64,000 nt of DNA from Astropecten irregularis (lineage: Eukaryota; Echinodermata; Asteroidea; Paxillosida; Astropectinidae): the NCBI GenBank assembly GCA_963971285.1, contig OZ020248.1, forward strand, positions 7,130,001-7,194,000, given 5' to 3'. The notes beneath the pieces are model-generated. The model saw only the letters and a program-made list of their open reading frames with translations. It was not told where the DNA came from and did no database searches. This document shows, in pieces, positions 37,881 through 50,704 of this stretch. Both the position numbers and the translations under genes were made by a program. The first letter of the stretch is position 1; every line of letters begins with the position of its first letter.

Positions 37881-40800
37881 AGGCCTCCGAGCAGGCCCCA
37901 TTAAAACTGCACTTAGACTATGAGACACTTTTTGACGCTAGAGTTGGAAATTTTTCCCTGAATACCGATGCAATCGACTTGAAACTTCCACGATATTTAG
38001 CCCCAGATGAACTCTACAGGGAAATATGGGCTGTGCCAAATTCCAAAGTCATGTTCTTGGCCGAAAATCCAAGTATAGCACCACACGCTATGCGTGAAGG
38101 CCTCCGAGCAGGCCGCATTAAAACTGCACTTTGACTATGAGACACTTTTTGACGCTAGAGTTGGAAATTTTTCCCTGAATACTGATGCAATCGACTTGAA
38201 ACTTCCACGATATTTAGCCCCAGATGAACTCTACAGGGAAATATGGGCTGTGCCAAATTCCAAAGTCATGTTCTTGGCCGAAAATCCAAGTATAGCACCA
38301 CACGCTATGCGTGAAGGTCTCCGAGCAGGCCGCATTAAAACTGGTCTTAGACTATGAGAAAATGTTTGACACTATAGTTGGAAATTTCTCCCTGAATACT
38401 GAGGCAATCGACTTGAAACCTCCACGATATTTAGCCCCAGATGAACTCTACAGGGAAATATGGGCTGTGCCAAATTCCAAAGTCATGTTCATGGCCTAAA
38501 ATCCAAGTAAAGCAACACACGCTATGCGAGAAGGCCTCCGAGCAGGCCGCATTAAAACTGCACTTCGACTATGTGACACTTTTTGACGCTAGAGTTGGAC
38601 ATTTGTCCCTGAATACTGAGGAAACTGAATTGAAACTTGCACGACATGTAGTCCCAGATGAACTCTACAGGGAAATATGGGCTGTGCCAAATTCCAAAGT
38701 CATTTTCATGGCCGAAAATCCAAGTTTAGCACCACACGCTATGCGTGAAGGCCTTCGAGCAGGCCGCATTAAAACTGTACTTAGACTATGAGACAATTTT
38801 TGACGCTAGAGTTGGAAATTTTTCCCTGAATACTGATGCAATCGACTTGAAACTTCCACGATATTTAGCCCCAGATGAACTCTACAGGGAAATATGGGCT
38901 GTGCCAAATTCCAAAGTCATGTTCTTGGCCGAAAATCCAAGTATAGCACCACACGCTATGCGTGAAGGCCTCCGAGCAGGCCGCATTAAAACTGCACTTT
39001 GACTATGAGACACTTTTTGACGCTAGAGTTGGAAATTTTTCCCTGAATACTGATGCAATCGACTTGAAACTTCCACGATATTTAGCCCCAGATGAACTCT
39101 ACAGGGAAATATGGGCTGTGCCAAATTCCAAAGTCATGTTCTTGGCCGAAAATCCAAGTATAGCACCACACGCTATGCGTGAAGGTCTCCGAGCAGGCCG
39201 CATTAAAACTGGTCTTAGACTATGAGAAAATTTTTGACACTATAGTTGGAAATTTCTCCCTGAATACTGAGGCAATCGACTTGAAACTTCCACGATATTT
39301 AGCCCCAGATGAACTCTACAGGGAAATATGGGCTGTGCCAAATTCCAAAGTCATGTTCATGGCCTAAAATCCAAGTAAAGCAACACACGCTATGCGAGAA
39401 GGCCTCCGAGCAGGCCGCATTAAAACTGCACTTCGACTATGTGACACTTTTTGACGCTAGAGTTGGACATTTTTCCCTGAATACTGAGGAAACCGAATTG
39501 AAACTTGCACGACATGTAGTCCCAGATGAACTCTACAGGGAAATATGGGCTGTGCCAAATTACAAAGTCATGTTCATGGCCGAAAATCCAAGTATAGCAC
39601 CACACGCTATGAGAGAAGGCCGCCGAGCAGGCCGCATTAAAACTGCACTTAGACTATGAGTGACTTTTTGACGTTAGAGTTGGAAATTTCTCCCTGAATA
39701 CTGAGGCAATCGACTTGAAACTTGCACGACATGTATCCCCAGATGAACTCTACAGGGAAATATGGGCTGTGCCAAATTCCAAAGTCATGTTCATGGCCGA
39801 AAATCCAAGTATAGCACCACAGGCTATGCGTGAAGGCCTCCGAGCAGGCCGCATTAAAACTGTACTTAGACTATGTGACACTTTTTGACGCTAGAGTTGG
39901 ACATTTTTCCCTGAATACTGAGGAAACCGACTTGAAACTTGCACGACATGTAGCCCCAGATGAACTCTACAGGGAAATATGGGCTGTGTCAAATTACAAA
40001 GTCATTTTCATGGCCGAAAATCAAAGTATAACACCACACGCTATGCGTGAAGGCCTCCGAGCAGGCCCCATTAAAACTGCACTTAGACTATGAGACACTT
40101 TTTGACGCTAGAGTTGGACATTTGTCCCTGAATACTGAGGAAACTGAATTGAAACTTGCACGACATGTAGTCCCAGATGAACTCTACAGGGAAATATGGG
40201 CTGTGCCAAATTCCAAAGTCATTTTCATGGCCGAAAATCCAAGTTTAGCACCACACGCTATGCGTGAAGGCCTTCGAGCAGGCCGCATTAAAACTGTACT
40301 TAGACTATGAGACAATTTTTGACGCTAGAGTTGGAAATTTTTCCCTGAATACTGATGCAATCGACTTGAAACTTCCACGATATTTAGCCCCAGATGAACT
40401 CTACAGGGAAATATGGGCTGTGCCAAATTCCAAAGTCATGTTCTTGGCCGAAAATCCAAGTATAGCACCACACGCTATGCGTGAAGGCCTCCGAGCAGGC
40501 CGCATTAAAACTGCACTTTGACTATGAGACACTTTTTGACGCTAGAGTTGGAAATTTTTCCCTGAATACTGATGCAATCGACTTGAAACTTCCACGATAT
40601 TTAGCCCCAGATGAACTCTACAGGGAAATATGGGCTGTGCCAAATTCCAAAGTCATGTTCTTGGCCGAAAATCCAAGTATAGCACCACACGCTATGCGTG
40701 AAGGTCTCCGAGCAGGCCGCATTAAAACTGGTCTTAGACTATGAGAAAAATTTTGACACTATAGTTGGAAATTTCTCCCTGAATACTGAGGCAATCGACT

Positions 40801-42490
40801 TGAAACTTCCACGATATTTAGCCCCAGATGAACTCTACAGGGAAATATGGGCTGTGCCAAATTCCAAAGTCATGTTCATGGCCTAAAATCCAAGTAAAGC
40901 AACACACGCTATGCGAGAAGGCCTCCGAGCAGGCCGCATTAAAACTGCACTTCGACTATGTGACACTTTTTGACGCTAGAGTTGGACATTTTTCCCTGAA
41001 TACTGAGGAAACCGAATTGAAACTTGCACGACATGTAGTCCCAGATGAACTCTACAGGGAAATATGGGCTGTGCCAAATTACAAAGTCATGTTCATGGCC
41101 GAAAATCCAAGTATAGCACCACACGCTATGAGAGAAGGCCGCCGAGCAGGCCGCATTAAAACTGTACTTAGACTATGTGACACTTTTTGACGTTAGAGTT
41201 GGACATTTTTCCCTGAATACTGAGGAAACCGACTTGAAACTTGCACGACATGTAGCCCCAGATGAACTCTACAGGGAAATATGGGCTGTGTCAAATTACA
41301 AAGTCATTTTCATGGCCGAAAATCAAAGTATAACACCACACGCTATGCGTGAAGGCCTCCGAGCAGGCCCCATTAAAACTGCACTTAGACTATGAGACAC
41401 TTTTTGACGCTAGAGTTGGAAATTTTTCCCTGAATACTGATGCAATCGACTTGAAACTTCCACGATATTTAGCCCCAGATGAACTCTACAGGGAAATATG
41501 GGCTGTGCCAAATTCCAAAGTCATGTTCTTGGCCAAAAATCCAAGTATAGCACCACACGCTATGCGTGAAGGCCTCCGAGCAGGCCGCATTAAAACTGCA
41601 CTTTGACTATGAGACACTTTTTGACGCTAGAGTTGGAAATTTTTCCCTGAATACTGATGCAATCGACTTGAAACTTCCACGATATTTAGCCCCAGATGAA
41701 CTCTACAGGGAAATATGGGCTGTGCCAAATTCCAAAGTCATGTTCTTGGCCGAAAATCCAAGTATAGCACCACACGCTATGCGTGAAGGTCTCCGAGCAG
41801 GCCGCATTAAAACTGGTCTTAGACTATGAGAAAATTTTTGACACTATAGTTGAAAATTTCTCCCTGAATACTGAGGCAATCGACTTGAAACTTCCACGAT
41901 ATTTAGCCCCAGATGAACTCTACAGGGAAATATGGGCTGTGCCAAATTCCAAAGTCATGTTCTTGGCCTAAAATCCAAGTAAAGCAACACATGCTATGCG
42001 AGAAGGCCTCCGAGCAGGCCGCATTAAAACTGCACTTCGACTATGTGACACTTTTTGACGCTAGAGTTGGACATTTCTCCCTGAATACTGAGGTAATCGA
42101 CTTGAAACTTCCACGATATTTAGCCCCAGATGAACTCTACAGGGAAATATGGGCTGTGCCAAATTCCAAAGTCATGTTCTTGGCCGAAAATCCAAGTATA
42201 GCACCACACGCTATGCGTGAAGGTCTCCGAGCAGGCCGCATTAAAACTGGTCTTAGACTATGAGAAAATTTTTGACACTATAGTTGGAAATTTCTCCCTG
42301 AATACTGAGGCAATCGACTTGAAACTTCCACGATATTTAGCCCCAGATGAACTCTACAGGGAAATATGGGCTGTGCCAAATTCCAAAGTCATGTTCATGG
42401 CCTAAAATCCAAGTAAAGCAACACATGCTATGCGAGAAGGCCTCCGAGCAGGCCGCATTAAAACTGCACTTCGACTATGTGACACTTTTT
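37856..42490 (+). repeat. Block B5 (B-type, about 21 monomers)
   Basis: This is the start of the second copy of the 45-monomer duplication. It matches 28091-32942 except for one missing monomer near 41160. It contains the HQ-to-HV hybrid (about 40104) and the GAGAAAAATTTTGAC variant (about 40742), also present in copy 1 near 30977. Confidence 0.84.
41150..41220 (+). repeat. Mosaic monomer at a one-monomer deletion
   Basis: The left flank is HV (GAGAGAAGGCCGCC). It continues with CTGTACTTAGAC and GTGACACTTTTT from the S-to-HQ boundary, then GACGTTAGAG from the S start, then GGACATTTTT from HQ. In copy 1 these belong to two successive boundaries (about 31390-31435 and 31610-31655). The deletion removes the S monomer except for one internal S-type base. 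Confidence 0.75.
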
Positions 42491-45400
42491 GACGCTAGAG
42501 TTGGACATTTCTCCCTGAATACTGAGGTAATCGACTTGAAACTTACACGACATGTAGCCCCAGATGTACTCTAGAGGGAAATATGGGCTGTGCCAAATTC
42601 CAAAGTCATGTTCATGGCCTAAAATCCAAGTAAAGCAACACACGCTATGCGAGAAGGCCTCCGAGCAGGCCGCATTAAAACTGGTCTTAGACTATGTGAC
42701 ACTTTTTGACGCTAGAGTTGGACATTTTTCCCTGAATACTGAGGAAACCGACTTGAAACTTGCACGACATGTAGCCCTAGATGAACTCTACAGGGAAATA
42801 TGGGCTGTGCCAAATTCCAAAGTCATGTTCATGGCCTAAAATCCAAGTAAAGCAACACATGCTATGCGAGAAGGCCTCCGAGCAGGCCGCATTAAAACTG
42901 CACTTCGACTATGTGACACTTTTTGACGCTAGAGTTGGACATTTCTCCCTGAATACTGAGGTAATCGACTTGAAACTTCCACGATATTTAGCCCCAGATG
43001 AACTCTACAGGGAAATATGGGCTGTGCCAAATTCCAAAGTCATGTTCTTGGCCGAAAATCCAAGTATAGCACCACACGCTATGCGTGAAGGTCTCCGAGC
43101 AGGCCGCATTAAAACTGGTCTTAGACTATGAGAAAATTTTTGACACTATAGTTGGAAATTTCTCCCTGAATACTGAGGCAATCGACTTGAAACTTCCACG
43201 ATATTTAGCCCCAGATGAACTCTACAGGGAAATATGGGCTGTGCCAAATTCCAAAGTCATGTTCTTGGCCGAAAATCCAAGTATAGCACCACACGCTATG
43301 CGTGAAGGCCTCCGAGCAGGCCGCATTAAAACTGCACTTTGACTATGAGGCAGTTTTTGACGCTCGAGTTGGAAATTTTTCCCTGAATACTGAGGTAATC
43401 GACTTGAAACCTGCACGACATGTAGCCCCAGATGTACTCTAGAGGGAAATATGGGCTGTGCCAAATTCCAAAGTCATGTTCATGGCCTAAAATCCAAGTA
43501 AAGCAACACATGCTATGCGAGAAGGCCTCCGAGCAGGCCGCATTAAAACTGCACTTCGACTATGAGACACTTTTTGACGCTAGAGTTGGACATTTCTCCC
43601 TGAATACTGAGGTAATCGACTTGAAACTTACACGACATGTAGCCCCAGATGTACTCTAGAGGGAAATATGGGCTGTGCCAAATTCCAAAGTCATGTTCTT
43701 GGCCGAAAATCCAAGTATAGCACCACACGCTATGCGTGAAGGTCTCCGAGCTGGCCGCATTAAAACTGGTCTTAGACTATGAGAACATTTTTGACACTAT
43801 AGTTGGAAATTTCTCCCTGAATACTGAGGCAATCGACTTGAAACTTCCACGATATTTAGCCCCAGATGAACTCTACAGGGAAATATGGGCTGTGTTAAAT
43901 TCCAAAGTCATGTTCATGGCCTAAAATCCAAGTAAAGCAACACATGCTATGCGAGAAGGCCTCCGAGCAGGCCGCATTAAAACTGCACTTCGACTATGTG
44001 ACACTTTTTGACGCTAGAGTTGGACATTTCTCCCTGAATACTGAGGAAACCGACTTGAAACTTGCACGACATGTAGCCCTAGATGAACTCTACAGGGAAA
44101 TATGGGCTGTGTCAAATTACAAAGTCATTTTCATGGCCGAAAATCAAAGTATAACACCACACGCTATGCGTGAATGCCTCCGAGCAGGCCGCATTAAAAC
44201 TGCACTTAGACTATGAGACACTTTTTGACGCTAGAGTTTGACATTTTTCCCTGAATACTGAGGCAATCGACTTGAAACTTCCACGATATTTAGCCCCAGA
44301 TGAACTCTACAGGGAAATATGGGCTGGGCCAAATTCCAAAGTCATGTTCTTGGCCGAAAATCCAAGTATAGCACCACACGCTATGCGTGAAGGCCTCCGA
44401 GCAGGCCGCATTAAAACTGCATTTTGACTATGAGGCACTTTTTGACGCTCGAGTTTTAAATTTTTCCCTGAATACTGAGGTAATCGACTTGAAACCTGCA
44501 CGACATGTAGCCCCAGATGTACTCTAGAGGGAAATATGGGCTGTGCCAAATTCCAAAGTCATGTTCATGGCCTAAAATCCAAGTAAAGCAACACATGCTA
44601 TGCGAGAAGGCCTCCGAGCAGGCCGCATTAAAACTGCACTTTGACTATGAGACACTTTTTGACGCTAGAGTTGGAAATTTTTCCCTGAATACTGATGCAA
44701 TCGACTTGAAACTTCCACGATATTTAGCCCCAGATGAACTCTACAGGGAAATATGGGCTGTGCCAAATTCCAAAGTCATGTTCTTGGCCGAAAATCCAAG
44801 TATAGCACCACACGCTATGCGTGAAGGCCTCCGAGCAGGCCGCATTAAAACTGCACTTTGACTATGAGGAACTTTTTGACGCTCGAGTTGGAAATTTTTC
44901 CCTGAATACTGAGGTAATCGACTTGAAACCTGCACGACATGTAGCCCCAGATGTACTCTAGAGGGAAATATGGGCTGTGCCAAATTCCAAAGTCATGTTC
45001 ATGGCCTAAAATCCAAGTAAAGCAACACATGCTATGCGAGAAGGCCTCCGAGCAGGCCGCATTAAAACTGCACTTCGACTATGAGACACTTTTTGACGCT
45101 AGAGTTGGACATTTCTCCCTGAATACTGAGGTAATCGACTTGAAACTTACACGACATGTAGCCCCAGATGTACTCTAGAGGGAAATATGGGCTGTGCCAA
45201 ATTCCAAAGTCATGTTCTTGGCCGAAAATCCAAGTATAGCACCACACGCTATGCGTGAAGGCCTCCGAGCAGGCCGCATTAAAACTGCACTTCGACTATG
45301 TGACACTTTTTGACGCTAGAGTTGGACATTTCTCCCTGAATACTGAGGTAATCGACTTGAAACTTACACGACATGTAGCCCCAGATGTACTCTAGAGGGA

Positions 45401-47403
45401 AATATGGGCTGTGCCAAATTCCAAAGTCATGTTCATGGCCTAAAATCCAAGTAAAGCAACACACGCTATGCGAGAAGGCCTCCGAGCAGGCCGCATTAAA
45501 ACTGCACTTCGACTATGTGACACTTTTTGACGCTAGAGTTGGACATTTTTCCCTGAATACTGAGGAAACCGACTTGAAACTTGCACGACATGTAGCCCTA
45601 GATGAACTCTACAGGGAAATATGGGCTGTGCCAAATTCCAAAGTCATGTTCATGGCCTAAAATCCAAGTAAAGCAACACATGCTATGCGAGAAGGCCTCC
45701 GAGCAGGCCGCATTAAAACTGCACTTCGACTATGTGACACTTTTTGACGCTAGAGTTGGAAATTTTTCCCTGAATACTGATGCAATCGACTTGAAACTTC
45801 CACGATATTTAGCCCCAGATGAACTCTACAGGGAAATATGGGCTGTGCCAAATTCCAAAGTCATGTTCTTGGCCGAAAATCCAAGTATAGCACCACACGC
45901 TATGCGTGAAGGTCTCCGAGCAGGCCGCATTAAAACTGGTCTTAGACTATGAGAAAATTTTTGACACTATAGTTGGAAATTTCTCCCTGAATACTGAGGC
46001 AATCGACTTGAAACTTCCACGATATTTAGCCCCAGATGAACTCTACAGGGAAATATGGGCTGTGCCAAATTCCAAAGTCATGTTCTTGGCCGAAAATCCA
46101 AGTATAGCACCACACGCTATGCGTGAAGGCCTCCGAGCAGGCCGCATTAAAACTGCACTTTGACTATGAGGCACTTTTTGACGCTCGAGTTGGAAATTTT
46201 TCCCTGAATACTGAGGTAATCGACTTGAAACCTGCACGACATGTAGCCCCAGATGTACTCTAGAGGGAAATATGGGCTGTGCCAAATTCCAAAGTCATGT
46301 TCATGGCCTAAAATCCAAGTAAAGCAACACATGCTATGCGAGAAGGCCTCCGAGCAGGCCGCATTAAAACTGCACTTCGACTATGAGACACTTTTTGACG
46401 CTAGAGTTGGACATTTCTCCCTGAATACTGAGGAAACCGACTTGAAACTTGCACGACATGTAGCCCTAGATAAACTCTACAGGGAAATATGGGCTGTGTC
46501 AAATTACAAAGTCATTTTCATGGCCGAAAATCAAAGTATAACACCACACGCTATGCGTGAATGCCTCCGAGCAGGCCGCATTAAAACTGCACTTAGACTA
46601 TGAGACACTTTTTGACGCTAGAGTTTGACATTTTTCCCTGAATACTGAGGCAATCGACTTGAAACTTCCACGATATTTAGCCCCAGATGAACTCTACAGG
46701 GAAATATGGGCTGGGCCAAATTCCAAAGTCATGTTCTTGGCCGAAAATCCAAGTATAGCACCACACGCTATGCGTGAAGGCCTCCGAGCAGGCCGCATTA
46801 AAACTGCATTTTGACTATGAGGCACTTTTTGACGCTCGAGTTGGAAATTTTTCCCTGAATACTGAGGTAATCGACTTGAAACCTGCACGACATGTAGCCC
46901 CAGATGTACTCTAGAGGGAAATATGGGCTGTGCCAAATTCCAAAGTCATGTTCATGGCCTAAAATCCAAGTAAAGCAACACATGCTATGCGAGAAGGCCT
47001 CCGAGCAGGCCGCATTAAAACTGCACTTTGACTATGAGACACTTTTTGACGCTAGAGTTGGAAATTTTTCCCTGAATACTGATGCAATCGACTTGAAACT
47101 TCCACGATATTTAGCCCCAGATGAACTCTACAGGGAAATATGGGCTGTGCCAAATTCCAAAGTCATGTTCTTGGCCGAAAATCCAAGTATAGCACCACAC
47201 GCTATGCGTGAAGGCCTCCGAGCAGGCCGCATTAAAACTGCACTTTGACTATGAGGAACTTTTTGACGCTCGAGTTGGAAATTTTTCCCTGAATACTGAG
47301 GTAATCGACTTGAAACCTGCACGACATGTAGCCCCAGATGTACTCTAGAGGGAAATATGGGCTGTGCCAAATTCCAAAGTCATATTCATGGCCTAAAATC
47401 CAA
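42491..47403 (+). repeat. Block A5a (A-type; copy of A4)
   Basis: This block matches A4 at an offset of 9548 bp (44 monomers), including the K marker (43736), two GCTGGGCC sites (about 44324 and 46711) and the GATAAACTC variant (about 46469; 36921 in A4). Seen differences are GAGGCACTTTTTG versus GAGGCATTTTTTG (46170 versus 36622) and CATATTCATGG (47381) versus CATGTTCATGG. Confidence 0.85.
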
Positions 47404-48476
47404 GTAAAGCAACACATGCTATGCGAGAAGGCCTCCGAGCAGGCCGCATTAAAACTGCACTTCGACTATGAGACACTTTTTGACGCTAGAGTTGGACATT
47501 TCTCCCTGAATACTGAGGTAATCGACTTGAAACTTACACGACATGTAGCCCCAGATGTACTCTAGAGGGAAATATGGGCTGTGCCAAATTCCAAAGTCAT
47601 GTTCTTGGCCGAAAATCCAAGTATAGCACCACACGCTATGCGTGAAGGTCTCCGAGCAGGCCGCATTAAAACTGGTCTTAGACTATGAGAAAATTTTTGA
47701 CACTATAGTTGGAAATTTCTCCCTGAATACTGAGGCAATCGACTTGAAACTTCCACGATATTTAGCCCCAGATGAACTCTACAGGGAAATATGGGCTGTG
47801 CCAAATTCCAAAGTCATGTTCTTGGCCGAAAATCCAAGTATAGCAACACATGCTATGCGAGAAGGCCTCCGAGCAGGCCGCATTAAAACTGCACTTTGAC
47901 TATGAGGCACTTTTTGACGCTCGAGTTGGAAATTTTTCCCTGAATACTGAGGTAATCGACTTGAAACCTGCACGACATGTAGCCCCAGATGTACTCTAGA
48001 GGGAAATATGGGCTGTGCCAAATTCCAAAGTCATGTTCATGGCCTAAAATCCAAGTAAAGCAACACACGCTATGCGAGAAGGCCTCCGAGCAGGCCGCAT
48101 TAAAACTGCACTTTGACTATGAGACACTTTTTGACGCTAGAGTTGGAAATTTTTCCCTGAATACTGATGCAATCGACTTGAAACTTCCACGATATTTAGC
48201 CCCAGATGAACTCTACAGGGAAATATGGGCTGTGCCAAATTCCAAAGTCATGTTCTTGGCCGAAAATCCAAGTATAGCACCACACGCTATGCGTGAAGGC
48301 CTCCGAGCAGGCCGCATTAAAACTGCACTTTGACTATGAGGAACTTTTTGACGCTCGAGTTGGAAATTTTTCCCTGAATACTGAGGTAATCGACTTGAAA
48401 CCTGCACGACATGTAGCCCCAGATGTACTCTAGAGGGAAATATGGGCTGTGCCAAATTCCAAAGTCATATTCATGG
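47381..48476 (+). repeat. 5-monomer-offset pair marked by CATATTCATGG
   Basis: CATATTCATGG (normally CATGTTCATGG) is found only at 47381 and 48466, exactly 1085 bp apart. Flanking monomers X, T and K also match in order. A hybrid downstream half, GTATAGCAACACATG, lies between them near 47837. Confidence 0.8.
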
Positions 48477-49857
48477 CCTAAAATCCAAGTAAAGCAACAC
48501 ATGCTATGCGAGAAGGCCTCCGAGCAGGCCGCATTAAAACTGCACTTCGACTATGAGACACTTTTTGACGCTAGAGTTGGACATTTCTCCCTGAATACTG
48601 AGGTAATCGACTTGAAACTTACACGACATGTAGCCCCAGATGTACTCTAGAGGGAAATATGGGCTGTGCCAAATTCCAAAGTCATGTTCTTGGCCGAAAA
48701 TCCAAGTATAGCACCACACGCTATGCGTGAAGGTCTCCGAGCAGGCCGCATTAAAACTGGTCTTAGACTATGAGAAAATTTTTGACACTATAGTTGGAAA
48801 TTTCTCCCTGAATACTGAGGCAATCGACTTGAAACTTCCACAATATTTAGCCCCAGATGAACTCTACAGGGAAATATGGGCTGTGCCAAATTCCAAAGTC
48901 ATGTTCTTGGCCGAAAATCCAAGTATAGCACCACACGCTATGCGTGAAGGTCTCCGAGCAGGCCGCATTAAAACTGGTCTTAGACTATGAGAAAATTTTT
49001 GACACTATAGTTGGAAATTTCTCCCTGAATACTGAGGCAATCGACTTGAAACTTCCACGATATTTAGCCCCAGATGAACTCTACAGGGAAATATGGGCTG
49101 TGCCAAATTCCAAAGTCATGTTCTTGGCCGAAAATCCAAGTATAGCACCACACGCTATGCGTGAAGGCCTCCGAGCAGGCCGCATTAAAACTGCACTTTG
49201 ACTATGAGGCACTTTTTGACGCTCGAGTTGGAAATTTTTCCCTGAATACTGAGGTAATCGACTTGAAACCTGCACGACATGTAGCCCCAGATGTACTCTA
49301 GAGGGAAATATGGGCTGTGCCAAATTCCAAAGTCATGTTCATGGCCTAAAATCCAAGTAAAGCAACACATGCTATGCGAGAAGGCCTCCGAGCAGGCCGC
49401 ATTAAAACTGCACTTCGACTATGAGACACTTTTTGACGCTAGAGTTGGACATTTCTCCCTGAATACTGAGGTAATCGACTTGAAACTTACACGACATGTA
49501 GCCCCAGATGTACTCTAGAGGGAAATATGGGCTGTGCCAAATTCCAAAGTCATGTTCATGGCCTAAAATCCAAGTAAAGCAACACACGCTATGCGAGAAG
49601 GCCTCCGAGCAGGCCGCATTAAAACTGCACTTTGACTATGAGACACTTTTTGACGCTAGAGTTGGAAATTTTTCCCTGAATACTGATGCAATCGACTTGA
49701 AACTTCCACGATATTTAGCCCCAGATGAACTCTACAGGGAAATATGGGCTGTGCCAAATTCCAAAGTCATGTTCTTGGCCGAAAATCCAAGTATAGCACC
49801 ACACGCTATGCGTGAAGGTCTCCGAGCAGGCCGCATTAAAACTGGTCTTAGACTATG

Positions 49858-49870
49858 AGAAAAATTGTTG
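49858..49870 (+). other. Recurrent 1-bp insertion variant GAGAAAAATTGTTGAC
   Basis: The usual GAGAAAATTTTTGAC is replaced by a form one base longer. Identical forms lie near 52246-52258 and 53983-53995. A single event spread by tandem duplication explains all three. They account for +3 of the net +10 bases. Confidence 0.88.
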
Positions 49871-50704
49871 ACACTATAGTTGGAAATTTCTCCCTGAATA
49901 CTGAGGCAATCGACTTGAAACTTCCACGATATTTAGCCCCAGATGAACTCTACAGGGAAATATGGGCTGTGCCAAATTCCAAAGTCATGTTCTTGGCCGA
50001 AAATCCAAGTATAGCACCACACGCTATGCGTGAAGGCCTCCGAGCAGGCCGCATTAAAACTTCACTTTGACTATGAGGCACTTTTTGACGCTCGAGTTGG
50101 AAATTTTTCCCTGAATACTGAGGTAATCGACTTGAAACCTGCACGACATGTAGCCCCAGATGTACTCTAGAGGGAAATATGGGCTGTGCCAAATTCCAAA
50201 GTCATGTTCATGGCCTAAAATCCAAGTAAAGCAACACATGCTATGCGAGAAGACCTCCGAGCAGGCCGCATTAAAACTGCACTTCGACTATGAGACACTT
50301 TTTGACGCTAGAGTTGGAAATTTTTCCCTGAATACTGATGCAATCGACTTGAAACTTCCACGATATTTAGCCCCAGATGAACTATACAGGGAAATATGGG
50401 CTGTGCCAAATTCCAAAGTCATGTTCTTGGCCGAAAATCCAAGTATAGCACCACACGCTATGCGTGAAGGCCTCCGAGCAGGCCGCATTAAAACTGCACT
50501 TTGACTATGAGGAACTTTTTGACGCTCGAGTTGGAAATTTTTCCCTGAATACTGAGGTAATCGACTTGAAACCTGCACGACATGTAGCCCCAGATGTACT
50601 CTAGAGGGAAATATGGGCTGTGCCAAATTCCAAAGTCATGTTCATGGCCTAAAATCCAAGTAAAGCAACACATGCTATGCGAGAAGGCCTCCGAGCAGGC
50701 CGCA

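Larger units (their letters stand above)
37856..47403 (+). repeat. 45-monomer tandem duplication, copy 2 (9548 bp, one monomer lost)
   Basis: The offset to copy 1 is 9765 bp (45 monomers) up to about 41150 and 9548 bp (44 monomers) after it. The loss coincides with a mosaic monomer near 41157-41215. I saw roughly half a dozen substitutions against copy 1, for example AATGTTTGAC (38362), CATGTATCCCC (39735; copy 1 CATGTTTCCCC) and CATATTCATGG (47381). Identity is therefore probably above 99.9%, though this was not computed. Confidence 0.87.
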
